Shown here: one piece after another, positions 9,112 through 18,476 of the stretch
Layout of the letters: the number at the start of each line of letters is the position of its first letter
Position numbering within the stretch: position 1 is the first letter of the stretch
Origin: Amycolatopsis sp. EV170708-02-1
Lineage (GTDB): Bacteria; Actinomycetota; Actinomycetes; Mycobacteriales; Pseudonocardiaceae
Length of the DNA: 64,000 bases
Direction of reading: 5' to 3'
NCBI RefSeq assembly: GCF_022479115.1
Contig: NZ_CP092497.1
Location: 8,122,001-8,186,000 of the forward strand
Translations under genes and position numbers: made by a program
Notes under the pieces: model-generated
The model's input: the letters and a program-made list of their open reading frames with translations, nothing else
The model's database searches: none
What the model was told of the DNA's origin: nothing

Positions 9112-9124
9112 TATTCTCGAAAGG
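9112..9124 (+). promoter_or_regulatory. Leaderless promoter, -10 TATTCT
   Basis: TATTCT (9112-9117) ends 7 nt before GTG 9125, and TTGACG (9091-9096) lies upstream with a short 15-bp spacer. There is no Shine-Dalgarno sequence. Confidence 0.55.
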
Positions 9125-9580
9125 GTGAGCGAGGTTCCGTCTCCGCGGCTGCGGATCAGTGATCAGGATCGCGAGTCCGCGCTGACCGCGCTCGGCGAGC
9201 ATATGACCGTGGGCAGGATCGACATCGACGAGTTCGGTGAGCGGTCCGCCCGGATCACCGCCGCCAAAACCCGCGGCGAGCTGGCCGAAATCTTCCTCGA
9301 CCTGCCCGAGCCGCACCCGCGCTACGACGCGCCCAAGGTAGCCGTGGAGAAACCGGTGTCGCCGTGGGCGGGCATCTCCCCGACGCAACGCGTCATGGGC
9401 GCGCTCCTGCCGATCCTCTTCATCGCCACCATCGCGCTGATCATCACCACCGGCATCACCTGGTGGTTCATCCTCGTCCCGATCGGGATCAGCGCCGTCG
9501 GCGAGGGCATCTGGGGCAAGGGCTGGGAGAACTCCCACAAGAAGCTCGGGAAGCAGCGTCGACGGGAACTCGACGGCTGA
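9125..9580 (+). CDS. DUF1707 protein with two transmembrane helices
   Basis: The 151-residue product begins with a DUF1707 domain (about residues 7-60: LRISDQDRESALTAL, then VGRIDIDEFGERSARITAAKTRGEL). This short helical module is common in actinobacterial membrane and envelope-stress proteins. Two adjacent hydrophobic helices follow at about 95-125 (VMGALLPILFIATIALIITT and ITWWFILVPIGIS), then a basic tail. Function is unknown. It is followed 20 bp later by a second DUF1707 gene, each with its own -10 box. Confidence 0.8.
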   Translation: MSEVPSPRLRISDQDRESALTALGEHMTVGRIDIDEFGERSARITAAKTRGELAEIFLDLPEPHPRYDAPKVAVEKPVSPWAGISPTQRVMGALLPILFIATIALIITTGITWWFILVPIGISAVGEGIWGKGWENSHKKLGKQRRRELDG

Positions 9581-9588
9581 TCCGCCCG

Positions 9589-9600
9589 TAGACTCGGGAC
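9589..9600 (+). promoter_or_regulatory. Leaderless promoter, -10 TAGACT
   Basis: TAGACT (9589-9594) is followed by CGGGAC and then GTG 9601, with no ribosome-binding site. Confidence 0.55.
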
Positions 9601-9996
9601 GTGAGTGCCGAGAGACCGGACATGCGGCTGAGCGACGCCGAACGCCAAGACGCGCTCGAAGCGCTGGAAGAGCATGTCCGCACCGGCAGACTCGACCTCG
9701 ACGAGTTCGGTTCGCGGTCGGCGAAGGTCAGCGCCGCGAGGATGGCGAGCGAACTCGAACCGCTGTTCACGGATCTGCCCTCGCCCCGGCCCAGCGCGCT
9801 GCTCCCCCTGCCGCCGATGCCCGGCGTCGCGCAGGCGTCCGCGAAGAACGAGGTCCAGCCGTCGAAATGGCTGACGGCCAGTGCCGTGCCGATCGCGGCC
9901 GCGGTCGCGATCGTGCTGTTCTTCTTCACCCGTGGGACGTTCCTGGTCTTCCTGCTGCCGCTGGCGGTCGCGCTGATCATGAGCCGCCGCCGCTGA
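9601..9996 (+). CDS. DUF1707 membrane protein
   Basis: The product is 131 residues: a DUF1707 domain (MRLSDAERQDALEALEEH, then GRLDLDEFGSRSAKVSAA), a Pro-rich linker (PSALLPLPPMPG), and a C-terminal hydrophobic region (about 95-127) ending in SRRRR-like basic residues. It is a paralogue of the gene just upstream and of the protein at 49411. Role unknown; DUF1707 proteins are often close to envelope and regulatory genes. Confidence 0.8.
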   Translation: MSAERPDMRLSDAERQDALEALEEHVRTGRLDLDEFGSRSAKVSAARMASELEPLFTDLPSPRPSALLPLPPMPGVAQASAKNEVQPSKWLTASAVPIAAAVAIVLFFFTRGTFLVFLLPLAVALIMSRRR

Positions 9997-10005
9997 AGGC
10001 CCGGT

Positions 10006-10017
10006 TACCCTCGAAGG
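10006..10017 (+). promoter_or_regulatory. Leaderless promoter, -10 TACCCT
   Basis: TACCCT (10006-10011) plus CGAAGG leads directly into GTG 10018. Confidence 0.5.
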
Positions 10018-10548
10018 GTGGAACCGGTGGAGATCAACGCGGGCGAGTACTACCTGCGGCAGCTGCGGGCGGACAAGGCCCTCGACGACCGTCCGGCGCT
10101 GGTCGCGGCGTTCGCGGACCCGACGCACCGCAAGTACGTGCTGAACTACCGATTGCGGGACCTCGACGAGGCGACCGAGTACGTCGCGCTGCGCGCCGCC
10201 CAGTGGGCCGGTGACGAGCGCTGTTCCTGGGCGGTGGCCGAGCCGACGACCGGGGATCTGCTGGGCGAGGTCGGCCTGCGGGATCTCGACCTCGACTCCG
10301 GGTACGCGGAGGCGTCGGTCTGGGTGCGCGCGGCGTCGCGGGGCAAGGGGGTCGCGAGCACCGCGCTCAACGCGGCCCTGCGCTTCGGTTTCGGCGGGCT
10401 CGGCCTGCGCGAGGTCAGCTACCGCTATGAGGAGACGAACGAGGTATCGGCCTCGGTCGCCCGCAAATGCGGGTTCACCCTGGTCGGGCCCGAACTGGAG
10501 CCGGCCCCGACCGGGGAACGCCTCATCCGCTGGCGCCGCACCGCCTGA
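10018..10548 (+). CDS. GNAT N-acetyltransferase (RimJ/RimL type)
   Basis: This 176-residue cytoplasmic protein should transfer an acetyl group from acetyl-CoA to an amine. It carries motif A as ASRGKGVASTALNAALRFGF, where the RGKG pyrophosphate-binding loop of acetyl-CoA is clear, followed by the typical LGLREVSYRYEETNEVSASVARKCGF segment seen in RimJ/RimL-like enzymes. The substrate cannot be predicted. It starts at GTG 10018 behind its own -10 box and converges on the aldehyde dehydrogenase gene. Confidence 0.85.
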   Translation: MEPVEINAGEYYLRQLRADKALDDRPALVAAFADPTHRKYVLNYRLRDLDEATEYVALRAAQWAGDERCSWAVAEPTTGDLLGEVGLRDLDLDSGYAEASVWVRAASRGKGVASTALNAALRFGFGGLGLREVSYRYEETNEVSASVARKCGFTLVGPELEPAPTGERLIRWRRTA

Positions 10549-10551
10549 CCT

Positions 10552-10571
10552 GCGTTTAGCGGGCTAAACGC
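10552..10571. terminator. Family C palindrome (GCGTTTAGC-GG-GCTAAACGC)
   Basis: Nine-base perfect arms with a 2-nt loop lie between the convergent GNAT and aldehyde dehydrogenase genes. Copies occur at 46065, 46180, 46303 and 48222, and a degenerate one lies inside a coding sequence at 32881. Confidence 0.7.
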
Positions 10572-10582
10572 GATCTGCGGCG

Positions 10583-12046
10583 TCAGAAGGGGTAGGTGGG
10601 CGGCGGGTTCCGGACGGTCACCCAGCGGGTCTCGGTGAACGCCTCGATGTTCGCCGCCGCGCCGCCGAAGCGGCTTCCCGTACCCGAAGCGGCGACGCCA
10701 CCGAAGGGGCTGTTCGCCTCATCGCTGACGGTCTGATCGTTGATGTGCACGATCCCGGTCGGGACCCGATCGGCCAGCTCCAGTCCTTTGAGGACATCGC
10801 GCGTGACGATCCCCAGCGAAAGCCCGTACTCGCTCGCCGTCGCGAGGCGGATGGCCTCCTCCGCGTCGGAGAACCGCACGACCGGCGCGACCGGGCCGAA
10901 GATCTCCTGCGCGACGGCGGGCGCCGTCGGCGGCACGTCCGCGAGCACCGTCGCGGAGTAGAACAGCCGGTCGTACTCGGCGCCCGCGGCGACCCGCGCC
11001 CCCGCCGAGACGCTGGCGGTGACCAGGTCGTGGATCTTGTCCCGTTGCCCGGCGTCGATGATCGGCCCGAGCGCGACCTCGTCCCGCGCCGGATCCCCGA
11101 CCCGCAACGCCGAAGCCTTCGCCGCCAGCCGCTCGACGAAGTCGTCGTAGAGCCGCTCGTGCACGAGATGCCGCCCGGTGGTCATGCAGATCTGGCCCTG
11201 GTGGAAGAACGAGCCGAACGCGGCGACCCCGGCGGCTTCGTCGACGTCCGCGTCGTCGAGCACGATGAGCGCGGAGTTCCCGCCCAGCTCCAGATGTGCC
11301 CGCTTCAGGTGCTTCCCGGCGAGTTCGCCGACCTTGCGCCCGGCGCCGGTCGACCCGGTGAACGAGATGACCCGGACCGCCGGATGCGTCACCAGCGTCT
11401 CGCCGACGTCGGCGCCGCCCGGCAGCATCTGCAGCACGCCCGGCGGCAGCCCCGCTTCCTCGAAGATCCGCGCGAGGACGACGCCACCGGTGACGGCCGT
11501 GCGCGGATCCGGCTTCAGGATGACCGCGTTCCCCAGCGCGAGCGCCGGGGCGACCGACCGGATGCCGAGGATGATCGGCATGTTGAACGGCGAGATCACC
11601 GCGACCACACCGGCCGGGACACGGCGCGCCATCGAAAGGCGCGGTTCCTCGCTCGGCAGGAGTTCGCCGTACGGGCGGCCGGGCAGCGCCGCCGCTTCGT
11701 AGCATTCCTGCTCCGCGACGTGCAGCGAAAAGCCCGCGACCCCCGGCACGGCGCCGACCTCACGGATGTTCCACCAGCGGATCTCGTCGGCGTACTCCGA
11801 CCACAGCGTGGCCGCCTTGCGCAGGATCGCGGCCCGTCGGACGTGCGGTGTCGCCGCCCAAGCCCGCTGCGCCTCGGCCGCCGTTTCCGCCGCCTTCGCG
11901 GCGTCTTCGGCCGAGGCGATCCCGATGCTTCCCAGCACCTCTCCGGTCGCGGGCTCCGTGACCTTCCGGGTGCCGCCCGTGCCGGGCACCCAGGCACCGC
12001 CGGCGAAGATCCGGTCCGTCCACGTCGACGAGTCGAGAAACACCAC
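10583..12046 (-). CDS. NAD(P)-dependent aldehyde dehydrogenase (benzaldehyde/vanillin type)
   Basis: The 487-residue enzyme oxidises an aldehyde to the acid. Visible ALDH hallmarks are ISPFNMPIILG (substrate/cofactor channel), FTGSTGAGRKVGELA (nucleotide binding), the general base in HLELGGNSALIVLDDAD and the catalytic cysteine in HQGQICMTTGR. The motif set is closest to the benzaldehyde/vanillin dehydrogenase branch, so an aromatic aldehyde is a fair guess. Two GTG codons in a row (12046, 12043) could start it. It lies 97 bp downstream of glpD on the same strand but has no functional link to it that I can see. Confidence 0.88.
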   Translation of the reverse strand: MVFLDSSTWTDRIFAGGAWVPGTGGTRKVTEPATGEVLGSIGIASAEDAAKAAETAAEAQRAWAATPHVRRAAILRKAATLWSEYADEIRWWNIREVGAVPGVAGFSLHVAEQECYEAAALPGRPYGELLPSEEPRLSMARRVPAGVVAVISPFNMPIILGIRSVAPALALGNAVILKPDPRTAVTGGVVLARIFEEAGLPPGVLQMLPGGADVGETLVTHPAVRVISFTGSTGAGRKVGELAGKHLKRAHLELGGNSALIVLDDADVDEAAGVAAFGSFFHQGQICMTTGRHLVHERLYDDFVERLAAKASALRVGDPARDEVALGPIIDAGQRDKIHDLVTASVSAGARVAAGAEYDRLFYSATVLADVPPTAPAVAQEIFGPVAPVVRFSDAEEAIRLATASEYGLSLGIVTRDVLKGLELADRVPTGIVHINDQTVSDEANSPFGGVAASGTGSRFGGAAANIEAFTETRWVTVRNPPPTYPF

Positions 12047-12143
12047 AAGGCCGCCTTCCGTATCGGGAAGGCCGACGCTATGCCAGATTCACCGGATCAG
12101 GCAACGATCTCTGCGCGCTCGGCACACCACGCGGCCGGAACGG

Positions 12144-13881
12144 TCAACTCACCGGTTCGATGATCCCCGAGCGTGCTTCCGGCGCGGCGGAGCGCAACGC
12201 GTCGGCGGCCTCGTCGCTCGGCTGCGACTGGGACTCCCGTTCCGCGTCGACCCGTGCCTTGTACACCTCGACTTCGCGCTTCTCCTCGTCCTTCGACCAG
12301 CCGAGCACCTCGCCCACCAGCGTGGCGACCTGCGCGGCGCAGTCGACGCCGCGGTGCGCGTATTCGATCGAGATCCGCGTCCGGCGCGCGAGCACGTCTT
12401 CCAGGTGAAGCGCGCCCTCGTGGCTGGCCGCGTAGACGACCTCGACACCGAGGTAGTCCGGAGCGTGCTCCAGCGGCTTCAGCAGTTCCGGCCTTCCTTC
12501 GCCGAGCGCGAGGACCTCGTGCACCATCGAGCCGTACCGGTCGAGCAGGTGACGCACGCGGTACGGGTGCAGCCCGTGCTCGCTGGCCAGATGGTCGGCC
12601 TGGTTCACCAGCGCGTGGTAGCCGTCGGCGCCGAGCAGCGGCACCTTGTCCGTGATGGACGACTGGGGCCTGCCCGGAAGGTCCACGGCCGCGGCGTCGA
12701 CGGCGTCGGCCGCCATCACCCGGTACGTCGTGTACTTGCCGCCCGCGATCGCGACCAGCCCCGGCGCGACCCGCGCGACCGCGTGCTCACGCGAAAGCTT
12801 CGACGTCTCTTCGCTTTCCCCGGCGAGCAAAGGCCGGAGCCCGGCGTAGACGCCTTCGATGTCGTCGTGCGTGAGCGGTGTCGCGAGCACGGTGTTGACG
12901 TGTTCGAGGAGGTAGTCGATGTCGTGCTTGGTCGCGGCGGGATGCGCGAGGTCGAGGTTCCAGTCGGTGTCGGTGGTCCCGACGATCCAGTGGTTGCGCC
13001 ACGGGATGACGAACAGCACGGACTTCTCGGTGCGCAGGATCATGCCCGATTCCGAGACGATCCGGTCGCGCGGGACGACGATGTGCACGCCCTTGCTCGC
13101 CCGCACGCGGAACCGGCCGCGGCCGCCGGAAAGGCGCTGCAGTTCGTCGGTCCACACGCCGGTGCAGTTGACCACCGCGGAGGCGTGGATCTCGGTCTCG
13201 CGGCCGTCCTCGACGTCGCGCACACGGACCCCGGAAATACGGTCGGCCTCGCGGAGGAAGCCGACCACCTGGGTGGAGGTGCGCACGACGGCGCCGTAGT
13301 GGGCGGCGGTGCGCGCGACGGTCATCGTGTGCCGCGCGTCGTCGGATTGCGCGTCGTAGTAACGGATCCCGCCGATCAACGCGGACCGCTTCAGCGCCGG
13401 GACCATCCGCAGCGCGCCCGCGGCTCAGGTGTTTCTGGCCGGGGACCGACCGCGCGCCGCCCATCGTGTCGTACATCAGCAGGCCGGCCGCGGTGTACGG
13501 ACGCTCCCAGATGCGGTGGGTCAGCGGGTACAGGAAGCTGACCGGCTTCACCAGATGCGGGGCGATCGTCGTCAGCATCAGCTCGCGTTCCCGCAGGGCT
13601 TCCCGCACCAGACCGAATTCCAGCTGTTCGAGGTAGCGCAGCCCGCCGTGGAAGAGCTTGCTGGACCGGCTCGACGTGCCCGAGGCGAGGTCGCGCGCTT
13701 CGACGAGGGCGACCCGCAGGCCGCGTGTCGCGGCGTCGAGCGCCGTGCCCGCCCCGACCACTCCGCCGCCGATGACGACGAGGTCGAATTTGTCCTCACC
13801 CAGCCGCTGCCAAGACTCTTCCCGCTTGAGCGGTCCCAGCCTGGCGGGGCTGTTTTCGGCTTCGCGCTGAGAGCTTGCCAC
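12144..13881 (-). pseudogene. glpD: glpD, FAD-dependent glycerol-3-phosphate dehydrogenase, with a frameshift
   Basis: GlpD oxidises glycerol-3-phosphate to dihydroxyacetone phosphate at the membrane. The N-terminal part (from GTG 13881, with GGAGGA upstream) has the FAD motif LVVIGGGVVGAGTALDAATRG and runs to GQKHLSR. The rest, starting RMVPALKRSALIGG and ending IIEPVS, is in another frame. The break is in GCGCGCCCGCG at 13412-13422, where restoring a lost CG pair gives LSRAGALRMVPALK. The two parts together make a normal protein of about 579 residues. It is divergent from glpFK, so a real loss would disrupt glycerol use; a sequencing error in the GC repeat is equally likely. Confidence 0.85.
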
Positions 13882-14115
13882 GTGACATTCCTCCTTGTGC
13901 CGCTGTGGCTCCAGCATCGCACGATCGGCCGCGACCGGTCCGTTATGCGGGTGACACGTGTGGCGTAACCCTCGTCGATCTTGGAAGGATTGGTTCCCGC
14001 GACGCCTGGAAGGAACAAATACGCGACGGTAACGTGCCACGGACGTGGGTCGGCAAGGGCGCCGTAGCACACCGTGTTCGACCCTGCGCGGAATGTCCAA
14101 AGTGGAGGTCAAGCG

Positions 14116-14865
14116 GTGAGTGCAGGAGCCATATTCGTCTGGGAGCTGCTGGGAACGGCGGTCCTGATCCTGTTGGGTAACGGCGTGGTCGCCAACCACG
14201 TGTTGCGGAAGAACAACGGCCACAACGGTGGCGTCGTGATGATCACCTTCGGGTGGGCGTTCGCGGTCTTCGCCGGTGCGAGCATCGCCGCGCCGAGCGG
14301 CGCGCATCTGAACCCCGCGGTGACGCTGGGCCTCGCCATCGCGGACAAGACCAAGTGGGCGGATGTCCCGATCTACTTCGCCGGGCAGATGGTCGGCGCG
14401 ATCCTCGGCGCCGTGCTCTGCTGGGCCGCCTACAAGCTGCAGTTCGACGACCACCCGCAACGCGACGAGACGCTCGGCATCTTCTCGACCGCGCCGCAGA
14501 TCCCGAACAAGGCGTGGAACCTCGTCACCGAGATCATCGGCACCTTCGTGCTGGTCGCGTGGATCCTGCTCAGCCCGGTGTACGCCACGGCCGAGGGCGG
14601 CACGCCGAACTTCGGCAACTCCGCGCTCGGCTACGCGGGTGTGGCGTTCGTCGTGCTGGTCATCGGCCAGTCCCTCGGTGGCCCGACCGGTTACGCCATC
14701 AACCCGGCCCGGGACCTCGGCCCCCGCATCGCGTACGCGTTCCTGCTGCCCATCAAGAACAAGGCCAACCCGAACTGGGGTTACTCCTGGGTCCCGGTCG
14801 CCGGCCCGCTGGTCGGCGGTGCCCTCGCCGCCCTGCTCTTCCTCGCCGTCCACAACCTCACCTGA
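14116..14865 (+). CDS. glpF: Glycerol uptake facilitator (aquaglyceroporin)
   Basis: This 249-residue membrane channel lets glycerol diffuse in. Six helices and the two NPA half-helices are visible: HLNPAVTLGLA and AINPARDLGPR, the second with the Asp after Arg that is typical of glycerol channels rather than water channels. GTG 14116 has GGAGG 7 nt upstream; an upstream ATG in the same frame lacks one. It is followed 14 bp later by glpK, so the two form an operon. The 234-bp gap to the divergent glpD holds the control region, but I see no confident operator in it. Confidence 0.93.
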   Translation: MSAGAIFVWELLGTAVLILLGNGVVANHVLRKNNGHNGGVVMITFGWAFAVFAGASIAAPSGAHLNPAVTLGLAIADKTKWADVPIYFAGQMVGAILGAVLCWAAYKLQFDDHPQRDETLGIFSTAPQIPNKAWNLVTEIIGTFVLVAWILLSPVYATAEGGTPNFGNSALGYAGVAFVVLVIGQSLGGPTGYAINPARDLGPRIAYAFLLPIKNKANPNWGYSWVPVAGPLVGGALAALLFLAVHNLT

Positions 14866-14879
14866 GACTGGAGTTCTAG

Positions 14880-16391
14880 ATGACTTCATACGTAGCCGCG
14901 ATCGACCAGGGCACCACGTCGACCCGCTGCATGATCTTCGACCACTCCGGCCGGGTGGTCGCCGTCGACCAGCGGGAACACGAGCAGATCTTCCCGAAGG
15001 CGGGCTGGGTCGAGCACAACGCCGAAGAGATCTGGGAGAACACGCGAGCCGTCGCCGCGGGCGCGCTGGCCAAGGGCGACCTGGTCGCGAGCGACATCGT
15101 CGCGGTCGGCATCACCAACCAGCGCGAGACCACGCTGGTCTGGGACCGCACCACCGGCAAGCCGGTGTACAACGCGATCGTGTGGCAGGACACCCGCACC
15201 GACAAGATCGTCAGCGACCTCGGGGCGCTCGGCGGCGGGCAGGAGCGCTACCGCGCGAAGGTGGGCCTGCCGCTGGCGACCTACTTCTCCGGCCCGAAGA
15301 TCAAGTGGATCCTCGACAACGTTGACGGCGCCCGCGCGAAGGCCGAAGCCGGGGACCTGATCTTCGGCAACATGGACACCTGGGTGCTGTGGAACATGAC
15401 CGGCGGGGTCGACGGCGGCGTGCACGTCACCGATCCGACCAACGCGTCGCGGACCATGCTGATGGACCTCGACACGCTGACCTGGGACGCCGAGATCGCC
15501 GGGGAGATGACGATCCCGCTGTCGATGCTCCCGGAGATCCGGTCGTCGTCGGAGACCTACGGCAAGGTCCGGGAGAAGGGCGCGCTGGCGGGTGTCCCGA
15601 TCTCGGGCATCCTGGGCGACCAGCAGGCGGCGACCTTCGGGCAGGCGTGCCTCTCGCCGGGTGAAGCGAAGAACACCTACGGCACCGGCAACTTCATGCT
15701 GCTCAACACCGGCACCGAGAAGGTCATGTCGGACAACGGGCTGCTCACCACGGTCTGCTACAAGATCGGCTCGAACGACACGGTGTACGCGCTCGAAGGC
15801 TCGATCGCGGTCACCGGTTCGCTCGTGCAGTGGCTGCGGGACAACCTCGGCCTGATCAGCTCCGCGGCCGAGGTCGAGCAGCACGCCCGGACCGTCGAGG
15901 ACAACGGTGGCGCGTACTTCGTGCCGGCGTTCTCGGGCCTCTTCGCACCGTACTGGCGCTCCGACGCCCGTGGCGCGATCGTCGGCCTCACGCGGTTCGT
16001 CAACAAGGGCCACATCTCGCGGGCGGTCCTGGAGGCGACGGCGTTCCAGTCGCGCGAGGTGATCGACGCGATGAACGCCGACTCCGGTGTCCCGCTGAAG
16101 TCGCTGAAGGTCGACGGCGGCATGGTCGTCAACGAGCTGCTCATGCAGTTCCAGGCCGACATCCTCGGTGTGCCGGTGATCCGGCCGGTGGTCAACGAGA
16201 CCACCGCGCTCGGCGCGGCCTACGCGGCCGGGCTCGCGGTGGGCTTCTGGAAGAGCGAGGACGACATCCGCAACAACTGGGCGCAGGACAAGCAGTGGGA
16301 CCCGTCGATGGACGAGGCCCGCCGCGAGTCGGAGTACCGGAACTGGAAGAAGGCGGTCACGAAGACCTTCGACTGGGTCGACGAAGACTGA
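14880..16391 (+). CDS. glpK: Glycerol kinase
   Basis: The 503-residue FGGY-family enzyme phosphorylates glycerol with ATP, trapping it for GlpD. Diagnostic segments are [16 protein letters not shown] at the N terminus, [35 protein letters not shown], and the FGGY signature region around [22 protein letters not shown]. Length is exactly as expected. ATG 14880 follows GGAGTTCTAG. The gene ends at a family B hairpin before the convergent secreted-protein gene. Confidence 0.96.
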   Translation: MTSYVAAIDQGTTSTRCMIFDHSGRVVAVDQREHEQIFPKAGWVEHNAEEIWENTRAVAAGALAKGDLVASDIVAVGITNQRETTLVWDRTTGKPVYNAIVWQDTRTDKIVSDLGALGGGQERYRAKVGLPLATYFSGPKIKWILDNVDGARAKAEAGDLIFGNMDTWVLWNMTGGVDGGVHVTDPTNASRTMLMDLDTLTWDAEIAGEMTIPLSMLPEIRSSSETYGKVREKGALAGVPISGILGDQQAATFGQACLSPGEAKNTYGTGNFMLLNTGTEKVMSDNGLLTTVCYKIGSNDTVYALEGSIAVTGSLVQWLRDNLGLISSAAEVEQHARTVEDNGGAYFVPAFSGLFAPYWRSDARGAIVGLTRFVNKGHISRAVLEATAFQSREVIDAMNADSGVPLKSLKVDGGMVVNELLMQFQADILGVPVIRPVVNETTALGAAYAAGLAVGFWKSEDDIRNNWAQDKQWDPSMDEARRESEYRNWKKAVTKTFDWVDED

Positions 16392-16401
16392 CCTCCCGTC
16401 G

Positions 16402-16452
16402 GTCCGTGAAGGCCTCCTTGAGAGTCCATCCCTCAAGGAGGCCTTCACGGAC
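16402..16452. terminator. Family B hairpin after glpK
   Basis: Two perfect 21-base arms (starting GTCCGTGAAGGCCTCC) enclose a 9-nt loop between the convergent glpK and secreted-protein genes. There is no U tract. The same arms recur at 46103-46157 and, unpaired, at 5797. Confidence 0.75.
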
Positions 16453-16469
16453 TTGGCGCATTCAGAGGA

Positions 16470-17048
16470 CTAAACGCCGCCACCGGTTTGCGGGGCACCG
16501 GAAGGCTTGACCTTCACCTGTGGCGTCTTGCCGGGCGTGCCGCACGGCTTCGTCAACGCGGCCGGGGCGACCCGTGCCGAACTCGACGACGGCGCGCTAC
16601 TGGACGGCGGTTCGCTGCTCGAAGGCGGCTGACTGCTGGACGGGGGTTTGCTGCTCGAAGGCGGCTTGGTGGGCGTGTTCGTCGGCGGCGGGCAGACGAT
16701 CTCGAACTCGACGGTCGCCGTCCCGCTGGCGGCGGGCAGGTTCGGCCCGCCGTCGCACCGGAAACTCGCCTTGAACTTGCCGGTCCTCCCCACGGCCTTC
16801 CCCTGCCCGTTGTATGTCGCGCCGGACTGGGCCGAGAGCGTGACCGGACCGGTCAGTCCCGGCGACGTCACGGGGGTGCGCGTGCCATGGCAACTGGCGG
16901 TGAAGTCCAGCGCCTGCCCCGGAGCGACCTTCGCCGGGCTGACCGACAGTTTCGGCGGCGGCGCGGTGGCCGACGCCTGCGGAGCGAGGAGCATTCCCGC
17001 CGTCATCGCGAGCAGACCGGCGCCCGCGAGGATTCCCTTCATTCCCAT
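16470..17048 (-). CDS. Small secreted protein with a Ser/Pro-rich stalk and GAPQTGGG tail
   Basis: The 192-residue product has a signal peptide (GILAGAGLLAMTAGMLLAPQASATA), then a beta-rich domain of about 90 residues with two to three cysteines (ASCHG, FRCDG, IVCPP). A low-complexity stalk repeats KPPSSS/QPPSSS/EPPSSS, and the tail is VKPSGAPQTGGGV. The tail resembles a sortase recognition site (xPxTG) but lacks the hydrophobic helix and basic end of a classical LPXTG signal. The tail matches that of the neighbour at 17170. ATG 17048 has GAGGGAG 8 nt upstream. Co-location with the class F sortase makes it a candidate substrate. Confidence 0.75.
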   Translation of the reverse strand: MGMKGILAGAGLLAMTAGMLLAPQASATAPPPKLSVSPAKVAPGQALDFTASCHGTRTPVTSPGLTGPVTLSAQSGATYNGQGKAVGRTGKFKASFRCDGGPNLPAASGTATVEFEIVCPPPTNTPTKPPSSSKPPSSSQPPSSSEPPSSSAPSSSSARVAPAALTKPCGTPGKTPQVKVKPSGAPQTGGGV

Positions 17049-17169
17049 GATCTTTTCTCCCTCGATGCGAGCCCTCGCACTGAGAACACCATCGGGAAAG
17101 GGAATCGGTTGCCTTCGGCGACGAACACCGTGCGCCTGCCACTTGCGAATCCGAGCGTCTCCCCGGATG

Positions 17170-17682
17170 TCAGCGAGCCGTGCCCCCGCCACCGGTCTGC
17201 GGCGCCCCCACCGGAATCTTCGAAACCTGCCGGCCCGAAGCCGGTTTCCCCGGCGAAGAAGGCTTCGGCAGCACAGTCGGCTTCGGCGCCGGCGGCTTAC
17301 TCGACGAGGTCGGCGTCTTGCCCGGCACGACCTGGAGGTTCGCCGTGATCGTCGTGGTCTTGCAGATCGCCGTGATCGTGTAGAAGGCGGGCCGAGCCGC
17401 GGCGTCGATATGCGCGACGGCCCCCTGGATCACCGGAACCTCGTTGGTCACGGTGAATTCGCCGATCCGGTCGAGCACCTTCGACTTCACCTCACCCAGT
17501 TCGCCGACCGGGCATCCGACCGAGACCAGGATCTCCTCCCCCGCCTCCGACTGCCGGGGCGAGAGCCCGAGGAACGGATACGGATCCGCCTTCGGGCTCG
17601 TGGGCGGGGCGTCCTGCGCGTACGCGACGGCCGGGGCGACCAGTGCGACCCCGCACGCCAGCACCAAGGCGGGCCTGATCAT
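17170..17682 (-). CDS. Small secreted protein next to the sortase, GAPQTGGG tail
   Basis: The product is 170 residues. A signal peptide (ALVLACGVALVAPAVAYAQ) is followed by an Ig-like beta domain of about 100 residues (EEILVSVGCPVGELG, FYTITAICKTTTITANLQVV), a Pro/Lys/Ser stalk, and the tail SKIPVGAPQTGGGGTAR. The start at ATG 17682 is supported by GAGGTGA 6 nt upstream and lies 5 nt after the sortase stop codon, so the two are co-translated. It shares the GAPQTGGG tail with the next gene. No other family is recognised. Confidence 0.78.
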   Translation of the reverse strand: MIRPALVLACGVALVAPAVAYAQDAPPTSPKADPYPFLGLSPRQSEAGEEILVSVGCPVGELGEVKSKVLDRIGEFTVTNEVPVIQGAVAHIDAAARPAFYTITAICKTTTITANLQVVPGKTPTSSSKPPAPKPTVLPKPSSPGKPASGRQVSKIPVGAPQTGGGGTAR

Positions 17683-17687
17683 GGAAC

Positions 17688-18326
17688 TCACCTCGCGATC
17701 AACCGGGCGAAAACGATGATGTTGTCGAGATAGTTGCGCGACGCCTTGTCGAAGACCCCGCCGCAGGTGATGAGCCTCAGTTCCGGTTCGGCGGTGTCGC
17801 CGTAGACGGCGTCGGTGGGGAACTTGTCCTTCGCCACCCGCTCGACCTTGGTGACCGCGAACTCGGCCGTCGTGCCGTCCTTGCGGGCGACCGAGACCTT
17901 GTCCCCGGGCGCCAGTTCCTTCAGCCGGAAGAAGATGCCCTTCTGCTTGTTCCCGTCCACGTGCCCGAGGATCACCGACGGCCCGACCTCCCCCGGGGTC
18001 GGACCGTTCACGTACCAGCCCGCCTGCAACGGCTGCGTCACCGGCGGTACCTCGATGGTGTTGTCCGCGTTGAGCCCGAGCGGGATGAGGCTGGATTTCG
18101 CCTCGATCTTCGGCACGTCGATCGACACCGGATCGGCTTTCGGCATCCCGCCGACGGGTTCGGCCTCCGGCTCGTCGCTCGGCGCGACCGGCACCTCTGT
18201 CCGCTCCGCGCTCGCCGGAGGCGCGGCCTGGCCGGTCTCCCCCGGACCGGAAAGGACGATCGCCAGCGTCGCCAGCACGGCCAGCAGGACGGCCGCGAGC
18301 ACCAGCGGCACCTGTCTCGCTTTCAT
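17688..18326 (-). CDS. Class F sortase
   Basis: Sortases are membrane-anchored cysteine transpeptidases that join secreted proteins to the wall or to each other. The 212-residue product has an N-terminal anchor helix (about 6-26), an acidic linker, and the sortase barrel with the catalytic His in ILGHVDG (His122) and the catalytic Cys in RLITCGGVFD (Cys178). The third catalytic residue, Arg, is less obvious: R187 and R198 flank the last strand (NYLDNIIVFARL). The ATG at 18326 has GGAGG 5 nt upstream. Its position between three small secreted-protein genes suggests these are its substrates or partners. Confidence 0.88.
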   Translation of the reverse strand: MKARQVPLVLAAVLLAVLATLAIVLSGPGETGQAAPPASAERTEVPVAPSDEPEAEPVGGMPKADPVSIDVPKIEAKSSLIPLGLNADNTIEVPPVTQPLQAGWYVNGPTPGEVGPSVILGHVDGNKQKGIFFRLKELAPGDKVSVARKDGTTAEFAVTKVERVAKDKFPTDAVYGDTAEPELRLITCGGVFDKASRNYLDNIIVFARLIAR

Positions 18327-18476
18327 GTCCACCTCCCGAGGCGCGCCGAGCCGGCCCCGGCCCCCAGACCGGGACCGGCTCGTCGTTCACCCCCACGCCT
18401 GGCAAACGCCGCACGCGGCCGGTCGGTTGCCCTCCCCGGTCACGAAATGATCGCGATCACCGCGAGAGGAAGAAAA

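Noticed and set aside
12787..14889. A 700-codon minus-strand frame covering the start of glpD and opposite glpF
   Set aside because: Only the middle part encodes GlpD. The upstream part is antisense to glpF, and the part after the frameshift is out of frame. GTG 13881 with its ribosome-binding site is the real start.
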